From Actinobacteria bacterium UBA2286 (GTDB taxonomy: Bacteria > Actinomycetota > Coriobacteriia > Anaerosomatales > Anaerosomataceae), in NCBI GenBank assembly GCA_002345925.1, contig DDWM01000042.1, positions 64,904 through 90,937 of the forward strand: DNA of 26,034 nt. The letters run 5' to 3'. The notes below the pieces were generated by a model. That model saw only the letters and a program-made list of their open reading frames with translations, had not been told where the DNA came from and did no database searches. Position numbers and translations under genes: made by a program. Shown piece by piece: positions 13,693 through 20,659 of the stretch (the stretch's first letter is position 1; every line of letters begins with the position of its first letter).

Positions 13693-15252
13693 TTAGCCAG
13701 CGGAGTCCCGATTCTTCGGCGCGCGGCGGCTGAACGGCACTGTGCTGAGCGTGTCACCCTTGACTACGTACATTGCCGCATCCGCCGCCAGCATCAGAGC
13801 ATCGAGGCTTTCGCCCTGCTCCGGATAGATCGCAACGCCAACGCTTGCCGAGGCATGCACGCGTCGCCCGAGCACCTCATAAGGCTGCCGGAGGTCCACC
13901 GCAAGACGTGCCGCAAACTCAGCGGCGTCCTCCTCGGCGCCGATGCGTGCCAGGATCACAAACTCGTCGCCTCCGATGCGGGCGACGGTGTCTTCAGCAC
14001 GAGAAGCATCGGTCAATCGGGTCGCGACCATCTGAAGAATCGCATCGCCTGCGGCGTGGCCGAGAGTATCGTTCACGGCCTTGAGGTCATCGAAGTCGAT
14101 GAACAGAAGCGCCAGCTGCTCGTCCATTCTCCGCGCACGCGCAAACGCCACCGCCGCGCGGTCACACAGGAGCGCACGATTGGGTAGGTTCGTCAGGTGG
14201 TCCGAGTATGCGAGCCTGCGCACGGTCGACTCAGCAGCACGTCGCTCTGTGATATCGCGTGACACGTCGACAACGTATTCGTCTTCACCCACGCAAACAG
14301 GGGCAAGGTGCGCCTCGATGGGGCGAATGATGCCAGTTGGGCACACTGCCTCGGTCTCAAAGACCGCGTTTCCGCCATGTCGCAGCGTCTGCATGTGTAT
14401 CTCGAACATCTCGATGTCAGCATTCGGTATCAGCGTTCTGATATTGACGCCGAGGAGACCTTCACGCTCGTAGCCGCGCTGAGCACAAGCCGTGTCGTTT
14501 GCATACACGATGAATCCGTCGTAGCGGAACACGATCACGGCGTCGGTCGTCTGGTCGAGCAACAGCGACCGGAAGGCCAGCTCCTGCTCAAGGCGCACCC
14601 GCTCGGTAAGGTCGATTCCTGCACTACGAACGCCGCATGTTCGGCCGTCTGCTCCGCGAAGCACCTTCCGGTGCCACACGACGCGCCGCTCCTCATTGTC
14701 TGTTGCCTGAAGGCCGTACTCGACGTACTCGTCGCTGCCTTCAGGATCGGCCATGAGTCGCTTGAAACTTGCAAAGACCTGCGGGCGAGCCTCGTCGGAC
14801 ACGAAGCTGTCGAACCAGTTCCTGCCAACAACATCTTCTCTCGGCAGAACGAGGATGTCGCACGTGGCTTCGTTGGCATCAAGCACACGGCCGGTGGCGT
14901 CAAGGGTGACGATCGCGGCACCGACGCGATTGAGGAACGACCCGCTACGATCCCGTTCGCGCTGCAGCTGATGCGTTGTGCGCTTGAGGGAGAGGAACAC
15001 GCCCCTGATGCCGAGGACGCCCGCGAGCAATAGCACCGAAACCGCCAGCGCGGTCGTCGCCTCGATCAGCGTCGCATTGGAGGTGACGGCGTACATCCGA
15101 CGCCATGCCTGAAGGCCAAGGCCGACACACAAGATGATCCAGGAGAGACGCCGTCCGCTGATCGGAATGAGGAGCAGCGCTGCGCCCGCTGCAAGCACCT
15201 GAAGAACCGCGGCCAGATAGAGCATGAACCGGATGTCTGCAGCCATTCCCAT
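13693..15252 (-). CDS. Membrane PAS-PAS-GGDEF diguanylate cyclase
   Basis: A 519-residue signalling protein. Three hydrophobic helices occupy roughly the first 90 residues, then two PAS domains (first with GAAIVTLDATGRVLDANEA, second with DAVIVFRYDGFIVYANDTA), each closed by a D-(L/I)-T-E-R motif. The GGDEF domain starts near SDHLTNLPNRALL and has the active-site ARIGGDEFVIL about 90 residues from the C-terminus. The inhibitory RxxD site (Arg-Ala-Glu-Asp, five residues before GGDEF) is intact, so it should make cyclic di-GMP with product feedback. The start at ATG 15252 has GGGGGAA upstream; an in-frame GTG at 15315 would add 21 polar residues. It stands alone. Confidence 0.92.
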   Translation of the reverse strand: MGMAADIRFMLYLAAVLQVLAAGAALLLIPISGRRLSWIILCVGLGLQAWRRMYAVTSNATLIEATTALAVSVLLLAGVLGIRGVFLSLKRTTHQLQRERDRSGSFLNRVGAAIVTLDATGRVLDANEATCDILVLPREDVVGRNWFDSFVSDEARPQVFASFKRLMADPEGSDEYVEYGLQATDNEERRVVWHRKVLRGADGRTCGVRSAGIDLTERVRLEQELAFRSLLLDQTTDAVIVFRYDGFIVYANDTACAQRGYEREGLLGVNIRTLIPNADIEMFEIHMQTLRHGGNAVFETEAVCPTGIIRPIEAHLAPVCVGEDEYVVDVSRDITERRAAESTVRRLAYSDHLTNLPNRALLCDRAAVAFARARRMDEQLALLFIDFDDLKAVNDTLGHAAGDAILQMVATRLTDASRAEDTVARIGGDEFVILARIGAEEDAAEFAARLAVDLRQPYEVLGRRVHASASVGVAIYPEQGESLDALMLAADAAMYVVKGDTLSTVPFSRRAPKNRDSAG

Positions 15253-15472
15253 TGCGTTCCCCCGTGCTCCGGTCTGTCTTCTCGCGCCTCCGGGCTCTCG
15301 CAGGAAGTGCGTCACAGACCTACTTCGATTCTAGTACCGCGAATACCTGCTTTTGACAGGTCACCGAGCACAAATAACAGTTGGTAACGAATCATCCGCT
15401 CGCTGTCAGTGGATTCCAGGAAACGACCCCTCGGCGCTGTCGGGCAGGGCGCGCGGTGCTCACAATTCCCGC

Positions 15473-15501
15473 TTGACATTGCTTAGTGCGATTACTAGAC
15501 T
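15473..15501 (+). promoter_or_regulatory. Sigma70-type promoter of the YhgE/Pip gene
   Basis: A consensus -35 TTGACA (15473-15478) and a -10 TAGACT (15496-15501) separated by 17 bp, upstream of the ATG at 15546. The -10 overlaps the operator at 15499-15512. Confidence 0.8.
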
Positions 15502-15512
15502 GACCAGTCAGT
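15499..15512. promoter_or_regulatory. TetR-type palindromic operator
   Basis: ACTGAC-CA-GTCAGT, a perfect 6-bp inverted repeat overlapping the -10 box. The TGACCAGTCA core is typical of AcrR/TetR-family sites. Binding would block the promoter. The TetR gene at 17730 is the likely binder. Confidence 0.7.
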
Positions 15513-15545
15513 TTCGTATTGCGACATGCTCTGAAAGGAACCACC

Positions 15546-17654
15546 ATGAAGTCCGTTGGAATCGCACGGTATGAGCTGAAGCAGCTGTGGAGTCACCGCC
15601 GCGTGCGGCTGGCGACCGCTGTCATCACGCTCGTCCCCCTTCTTTACGGAGCGCTCTACCTCTGGGCGTTTTGGGATCCATACGCACAGCTCGACAAGCT
15701 CCCCGTTGCCCTCGTGAACCAGGACCAGTCAGTGGTGCACGACAATGACCGCATCTCCGCAGGTGCAGACCTGGTAGACGAGCTCATGGAGAGCGACGCG
15801 GTAGGCTGGACGCCCGTCTCGGCAAGCGAAGCCGCTTCCGGAGTGAAGGATGGCACCTATTACATGGCGCTCACCATCCCGGAGGAGTTCAGCGCCAACC
15901 TGGCCACCGCAGACGGCGACAATCCGACTCGTGCTGAGCTCACGGTCGTCTCTCATGAATCGGCCAACATGCTCGCGTCGCAGATCGGCGCGCGCGTGTT
16001 CACAGAGGTCCGGACGGCGACGGCTGTGAGCGCATCGGAGTCGTACCTGGACAACATCTTCATAGGCTTCACGGATCTCAGTGGGAAGCTGACAGAAGCC
16101 TCTCTCGGAGCAAACGATCTTGCCGAGGGGCTCACAGAGGCGCAGACCGGAGCCGACCTCCTTGCCGAGAAGCTCGCCGAAGCGCACAGCGGTAGCACGA
16201 CGCTTGCGTCAGGCACCAGTAAGCTGGCAGACGGCGCGAAGCAGCTCGACGACGGCGCCGTGGCGCTTGCAGACGGCTCCGGTGCACTCGCTGGCGGGCT
16301 CCAGGACGCCCGCACCGGTGCGGCCAGCCTCGCTGCGGGCGCTAGCTCGGCGGCCGACGCTGCCGCGAAGTTGAGTGCCGGCGCGCAAACGCTCGACGCC
16401 GGAATAGCAGCGGCCACCCCGCAACTTTCAACCGCTGTTTCTGGTGCGGCCTCCGTGCGCGACGGAAGCGCCGCTGTGGTCACAGCGCTGCAGGCGTTTG
16501 CCGAAGCAAACCCCGATGCCGCTTCCGATCCCACCTTCGCAGGAGCGCTCGTGGCCGCGCAGCAGACGAGCGCCGGCGCAAGCGCGCTCGCCTCGGGCAT
16601 GCAGTCCGCCGGATCACAGCTACCGGCGCTTCTGGCCGGCGCCGGTGATCTTGCGACAGGTGCCTCACAGCTCTCCGACGGCATCGCGGCGCTGTCAGTA
16701 GGCGCTGGCTCACTCAACAGCGGCGTCTCTGCCGCCTATAGCGGTGCGGCGAAACTCTCGGCAGGCGCGAAAGCGCTCGAGGATGGAACCGGCGCGCTTG
16801 CCGCTGGCACCGAAGACGCAGTCGACGGCGCGAAAGCACTGACGGCTGGTCTCGGCTTGCTCAACGCAGGTGCGGACGACCTTGCGACCGGGCTTGAGCC
16901 GGCAACCGACGGCTCCAGGGAGCTCGCCTCAGGCCTCACGGCCGGCGTGGACCAGGTGCCCTCGTATGACGACGCTGAGCGCGAAGCCCACTCGGCGATG
17001 ATGGCAGACCCCGTGACGCTGAACTCCGAGCGTCTCGACCCGGTCCCGAACTACGGCACCGGTCTCTCGGTGTACTTCATCCCACTCGCCCTCTGGGTCG
17101 GCGCGCTCATCATCTGGTTCATCATCAGCCCACTGCCAGCAAAGGCAGTCAAAGAGGAGCGTTCGCCTGTGATCGTCGCGCTCGGCGGCTTCTGGTCGGC
17201 CGCGCTCATCGCAGCCGCCCAAGCGCTCGTGATGCTGCTTGTCCTACGCTTCGGGCTAGGCCTCGCGCCCGTTAGCACGCTGGCGCTCTACGGCTTCATG
17301 GTCCTGACCGCCGTCGTGTTCATCGCGGTCCTGCAGTGGCTATCATGCGCGTTCGGTCCTGCCGGCAAGGTGTTGTCGATCATCTTGCTGATGCTGCAGC
17401 TCACGTCGGCTGGCGGAACGTTCCCACTTGAGATGACGCCGCACTTCTTCCGCGCAATCAGCCCCTTCATGCCGATGACGTACGCTGTGGATGGCCTGCG
17501 CCAGGTCATATCCGGCGGCGACATGGCCGCTCTTGGCCGCGACGCGCTCATCCTGACGGCCTTCGCGGTGCTCGCGCTCGCGCTCACCAGCGTGACGGCG
17601 TGGCGCGCCCGCAGCTGGGATCCCGAGCGTCTCGAACCGGCGCTCACGCTCTAG
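15546..17654 (+). CDS. YhgE/Pip-family membrane protein (ABC-2 permease-like)
   Basis: A 702-residue protein. Helix 1 lies at about 22-38 after a basic N-terminus, followed by the conserved WDPYAQLDKLPVALVNQDQ segment (about 46-64) and ALTIPEEFSANL, both hallmarks of the YhgE/Pip family. A long extracellular region (about 170-480) has repeats of the form L-x-x-G-x-x-x-L-x-x-G, predicted to be a helical stalk. Five or six helices fill the C-terminal 200 residues in an ABC-2-like layout. The family includes phage-infection proteins and putative exporters in monoderm bacteria. AAAGGA lies 6 nt before the ATG. It is controlled by the promoter-operator at 15473-15512. Confidence 0.9.
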   Translation: MKSVGIARYELKQLWSHRRVRLATAVITLVPLLYGALYLWAFWDPYAQLDKLPVALVNQDQSVVHDNDRISAGADLVDELMESDAVGWTPVSASEAASGVKDGTYYMALTIPEEFSANLATADGDNPTRAELTVVSHESANMLASQIGARVFTEVRTATAVSASESYLDNIFIGFTDLSGKLTEASLGANDLAEGLTEAQTGADLLAEKLAEAHSGSTTLASGTSKLADGAKQLDDGAVALADGSGALAGGLQDARTGAASLAAGASSAADAAAKLSAGAQTLDAGIAAATPQLSTAVSGAASVRDGSAAVVTALQAFAEANPDAASDPTFAGALVAAQQTSAGASALASGMQSAGSQLPALLAGAGDLATGASQLSDGIAALSVGAGSLNSGVSAAYSGAAKLSAGAKALEDGTGALAAGTEDAVDGAKALTAGLGLLNAGADDLATGLEPATDGSRELASGLTAGVDQVPSYDDAEREAHSAMMADPVTLNSERLDPVPNYGTGLSVYFIPLALWVGALIIWFIISPLPAKAVKEERSPVIVALGGFWSAALIAAAQALVMLLVLRFGLGLAPVSTLALYGFMVLTAVVFIAVLQWLSCAFGPAGKVLSIILLMLQLTSAGGTFPLEMTPHFFRAISPFMPMTYAVDGLRQVISGGDMAALGRDALILTAFAVLALALTSVTAWRARSWDPERLEPALTL

Positions 17655-17663
17655 AACGGTTCT

Positions 17664-17698
17664 CCGAGCGCCGGGGTCACACAGACTCCGACGCTCGG
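17664..17698 (+). terminator. 15-bp hairpin between yhgE-like gene and tetR
   Basis: CCGAGCGCCGGGGTC and GACTCCGACGCTCGG pair around an ACACA loop, with one C-A mismatch and one G-U wobble. There is no T run after it. A -10-like TAGAAT begins two bases beyond it (17700-17705), so it may separate the upstream gene from tetR-hgcAB while a second promoter starts there. Confidence 0.65.
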
Positions 17699-17729
17699 GT
17701 AGAATCGACTCGCAAAGGAAGGGACCACA

Positions 17730-18326
17730 ATGGCGACTCGCTCGGATACCACCAAATGCAAACTCTACGACGCCGCACTCGCGCTCATTGCCGAGAAGGG
17801 CTTCGCTGGCACGACCGTCGACGAGATCGTCGAGCGCGCCGGCGTCGCCAAGGGCACCGTCTACTACCACTTCGCGGGCAAGGCCGAACTGGTCGAAGCG
17901 CTCATCGCCGAACGCCTGACGCCTCTCCAGGAGCAGTTTCGCATGACCCTGGAAGCCGCATGCACGCCAAGCGCGGCGCTCGAGGCGCTCGTGCGCGCCG
18001 AGCTTGAGTGGATCCGCGACAATCGCTCCTTTTCGAAGATGCTTATGACAGAACTCTGGCGGGAAGAACGCATCTGGCATGACACGCTCTTCTCACTCAG
18101 GCACTCGATCATCGGCTACTTCGAGCGCGCGATCGCCGACGGCATCGCAGCAGGAGTGTTCCGCAGCGACATCGATGCGGCTTTTGCTGCCTCGGCACTC
18201 TTCGGCATGACGGTCACCTCGGCACTCGACTGGCTGGTGTTCAGCCCCGAGACGCCTCTCGACACAGTTGCCGAGCAGATCCGCCGACTGGCTTCGATGG
18301 CCGTCACTAGCGGATCAGCGGCCTGA
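17730..18326 (+). CDS. TetR/AcrR-family transcriptional regulator
   Basis: A 198-residue protein with an N-terminal TetR helix-turn-helix (about 10-57): KLYDAALALIAEKGFAGTTV, then DEIVERAGVAKGTVYYHFAGKAELVEAL. The helical C-terminal ligand domain is not diagnostic of an effector. AAAGGAAGGG precedes the ATG. The best target is the palindrome overlapping the promoter of the upstream YhgE/Pip gene. Only one base separates its stop from the hgcA start, so the two are very probably on one transcript. TetR control of hgcAB itself is possible but not shown; any signal is unknown. Confidence 0.95.
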   Translation: MATRSDTTKCKLYDAALALIAEKGFAGTTVDEIVERAGVAKGTVYYHFAGKAELVEALIAERLTPLQEQFRMTLEAACTPSAALEALVRAELEWIRDNRSFSKMLMTELWREERIWHDTLFSLRHSIIGYFERAIADGIAAGVFRSDIDAAFAASALFGMTVTSALDWLVFSPETPLDTVAEQIRRLASMAVTSGSAA

Positions 18327-18327
18327 C

Positions 18328-19308
18328 ATGAACGACACCGTCCCGCAGCTTTCAAGCACGCTCACGTCGCGCGACACACTCGCGCGCTGGGCGCTCAGGT
18401 GGGATGTCGGCCGCAACCGTGCGGCGCTAGAGCCCGGTCTTTATCGCGTGGGCGAGCCCGGCCCCGACTCCCCTGTCTTTGCGACCGCCAACTATCGCAT
18501 GACGTTCGACCTGGTGCGCCGAGACCTGGGCGGGCTTGATGCCTGGCTGCTCGTGCTTGATACCAACGGCATCAACGTCTGGTGCGCGGCCGGCAAAGGC
18601 ACCTTCGGCACACGTGAGCTTGTGAATCGCGCGGTTGCAAGCGGCCTGTCTGCCCACGTCTCACACAAGACCATCATCGTTCCGCAGCTGGGCGCCACGG
18701 GCGTCTCGGCGCACGAAGCGCGTCAGGCAGGCGGGTACCGCGTGGTATTCGGCCCTGTTCGCTCAGCGGATATCCGCGAGTTCGTGGCTGCCGGCATGAA
18801 GACGACTCCCGAGATGCGGGCCGTCACGTTCACCTTCGCCGAGCGCCTCGCGCTCGCCCCGGTCGAGCTCGTGGGTGCTTTCCGCGGTTGGAAGGCGATC
18901 GTGCCCCTCGCGCTTCTCGGCGCTGGGTGGTTCCTTGGCCGAGGAGTGCTCGCAGCCGCAACCCAACCGGCCGCCGCCTACGTAGCCGGAGCGATCGCGG
19001 GTGGCCTCGCGGTCCCCGTGCTCTTGCCATGGCTGCCCGGGCGCGCTTTCTCGCTCAAGGGTGCCTTCGTAGGCGCACTCGCGGGCGCAGCCGCCTCGCT
19101 CGCACTCGGCGCATCGCCGCGCTCGCTCGCTGCTGGCATCCTTCTTGCGGGAGCTATCGCGTCGTTCGTGGGACTCAACTTCACGGGTGCCACGCCGTAC
19201 ACGTCGCCTTCAGGCGTGGAGAAGGAGCTCCGCCGCGCGCTGCCGCTTCAGGCTGCTGCGGCTGTGCTCGCGGGCGTACTATGGATCGTACAGTTCTTCA
19301 TCGGCTAG
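18328..19308 (+). CDS. hgcA: HgcA, corrinoid protein for mercury methylation
   Basis: A 326-residue protein with the diagnostic HgcA cap-helix motif NVWCAAGK at 83-90 (Cys86 is the expected lower-axial cobalt ligand). It sits in a corrinoid-binding domain (about 50-175) related to the CFeSP large subunit, with NYRMTFDLVRRDL before it and VPQLGATGVSAHE, FGPVRSADI and GMKTTPEMR after. Five helices follow (about 189-209, 215-235, 243-262, 266-285, 305-325), and NFTGATPYTSPSGVEKE (284-300) is typical of HgcA. The protein transfers a methyl group to Hg(II) from a methylcorrinoid, with electrons from HgcB. The start is one base after the tetR stop, with no good ribosome site, so coupled translation is likely. 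No acetyl-CoA pathway genes are nearby, which speaks against CdhE. Confidence 0.95.
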   Translation: MNDTVPQLSSTLTSRDTLARWALRWDVGRNRAALEPGLYRVGEPGPDSPVFATANYRMTFDLVRRDLGGLDAWLLVLDTNGINVWCAAGKGTFGTRELVNRAVASGLSAHVSHKTIIVPQLGATGVSAHEARQAGGYRVVFGPVRSADIREFVAAGMKTTPEMRAVTFTFAERLALAPVELVGAFRGWKAIVPLALLGAGWFLGRGVLAAATQPAAAYVAGAIAGGLAVPVLLPWLPGRAFSLKGAFVGALAGAAASLALGASPRSLAAGILLAGAIASFVGLNFTGATPYTSPSGVEKELRRALPLQAAAAVLAGVLWIVQFFIG

Positions 19309-19315
19309 GAGCATC

Positions 19316-19708
19316 ATGCGCGGATTGCGTTATCTAAGCGGCGTCACGAGCCTCAAGCTCAATGCCGAGAAGTGCACCGGCTGCAAAGTCTGCCTCTCGG
19401 TATGCCCGCACGCGGTCTTCGCCGAGACCGACGACCGCCGCGTGCGCGTCGCCGACCTGGACGCCTGCATGGAGTGCGGTGCGTGCGCGAAGAACTGCGC
19501 GTTCGGCGCTATCTCGCTCAAGCCCGGCGTTGGGTGTGCCGAGGCGATCATCCATGGTTGGATTCACAACACCGAGCCTTCGTGCGGCGACGGGAGTGGC
19601 GGATGCTGCGGCTCAGCTTCAGCGACCACCGAGCCGGATTTCGAGTTCCCCTCGATCCTACAGCCGCCCGTGGGTGGCTGCGGAAGCGATCCCGCCACGC
19701 CTTCTTGA
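19316..19708 (+). CDS. hgcB: HgcB, 2[4Fe-4S] ferredoxin partner of HgcA
   Basis: A 130-residue ferredoxin with two clusters: CTGCKVCLSVCP (C20, C23, C26, C30) and CMECGACAKNC (C51, C54, C57, C61), the second in the form characteristic of HgcB. Cys74 in PGVGCAEAI matches the extra conserved HgcB cysteine, and Cys97-Cys98 form the C-terminal vicinal pair expected to bind Hg(II). A further tail of about 30 residues, with Cys122 in GGCGS, goes beyond the roughly 95-residue length I recall for HgcB. AGGAG lies about 5 nt before the ATG and 7 nt separate it from hgcA. It supplies electrons to HgcA, and probably mercury as well. Confidence 0.95.
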   Translation: MRGLRYLSGVTSLKLNAEKCTGCKVCLSVCPHAVFAETDDRRVRVADLDACMECGACAKNCAFGAISLKPGVGCAEAIIHGWIHNTEPSCGDGSGGCCGSASATTEPDFEFPSILQPPVGGCGSDPATPS

Positions 19709-19780
19709 TAGTCCGCTCGCTGCGGTCGCAGCAATGTTAGAAGGCTAGCGCCTGAGGAGCTGTCGGCTCATACTCGGCGC

Positions 19781-20638
19781 ATGGACAATCGGATTCCCTT
19801 TAACGCGCGACGCCTGGTCGGCGACACATATGTCGTGCCCGGACTCACTAACGCCGGCTTCATCAAAGGGCTCGCGATCGACACTTGCGAGGACGAAGCC
19901 CCCTACGCGATGGCCGCTGTTGACCGCCTCGGCATCACACACGGGCATGCTGACCATTTCTCCATCGCCCACGTACTTCGCGCCAGCGGTGCCACGGTCT
20001 CTGCAGCCCGCGACGACGCGTCGCTCGTGGAGAACCCCGACATCAACATCCGCGGCATGTTCTCCTGGGCCAAGCCCGGTGACCTGCTCACCACCAAGCT
20101 CTTCCGAGGCGTGCCGTGCGAGGTGGACGAGTACCTTGAGGACTGGGACGACCCCCGCGCGAGCACGATTCCGCTCCCCGGACACACGATGGGCCACACC
20201 GGCTTCCTCACCGCTGACGGAGTGCTCTTCACGGGAGATGCGCTGTACCTGAAGGAACTCTGGGAGCGCCATCCGTTGCCGTATGCGATCGACCCCGAAG
20301 CCGTCGCTACCTCACTGGAACGCATCAGGGAGACGCCGTGCGAGTGGATCGTGCCAGGCCACGGCCACCCGATAGAGCGCACCGCCGCCGAGGATGATAT
20401 CGACTTCCACCTCTCACAGATCCGCGAAATCGAAGCGTTGCTTCTCGACCTGCTCCGCCCCGGCCTCACCACCGAAGGAGCCATTGCCGCCGTATCCGCG
20501 GCGCGCGGCCTCACCGAGAACCCGGCGACCTACTGGCTCGCCGTCACCACCGTAAAGGGGTTCCTCGGCGAGCTGCTGAATCGCGAGAAGATCGAGTTCT
20601 TCGTGCACGAGCATGCGGGCTGGTGGAAGACGCTCTGA
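19781..20638 (+). CDS. Metallo-beta-lactamase-fold hydrolase
   Basis: A 285-residue protein with the metal motif H-G-H-A-D-H (54-59), His135 in LPGHTMGHTGF, Asp153 in LFTGDALY and His194 in VPGHGHP, so a two-metal site is complete. The C-terminal 90 residues are helical (LSQIREIEALLLDLL, then a small winged-helix-like piece). Families with this layout include glyoxalase-II-like and other hydrolases; the substrate is unknown. The ATG is 72 nt after hgcB with a poor ribosome site, so it may have its own promoter or be the last gene of the hgc cluster. A role with mercury is not implied by its sequence. Confidence 0.88.
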   Translation: MDNRIPFNARRLVGDTYVVPGLTNAGFIKGLAIDTCEDEAPYAMAAVDRLGITHGHADHFSIAHVLRASGATVSAARDDASLVENPDINIRGMFSWAKPGDLLTTKLFRGVPCEVDEYLEDWDDPRASTIPLPGHTMGHTGFLTADGVLFTGDALYLKELWERHPLPYAIDPEAVATSLERIRETPCEWIVPGHGHPIERTAAEDDIDFHLSQIREIEALLLDLLRPGLTTEGAIAAVSAARGLTENPATYWLAVTTVKGFLGELLNREKIEFFVHEHAGWWKTL

Positions 20639-20659
20639 CGCGCAAAGACCGTCGCAGCG

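Noticed and set aside
16080..16960. Apparent DNA repeats suggesting a satellite or CRISPR-like array
   Set aside because: They are codons of the L-x-x-G repeat stalk of the YhgE/Pip protein; spacing and sequence drift fit protein repeats, with no conserved repeat-spacer structure.
18328..19308. Reading the corrinoid protein as CdhE (CFeSP large subunit)
   Set aside because: It has NVWCAAGK and five C-terminal helices, lacks the CdhE N-terminal Fe-S domain, and is followed by HgcB rather than acetyl-CoA pathway genes.
19719..19732. GCTGCG-GT-CGCAGC palindrome after hgcB as a terminator
   Set aside because: Stem is short once a loop is allowed and no T run follows; too weak to call.
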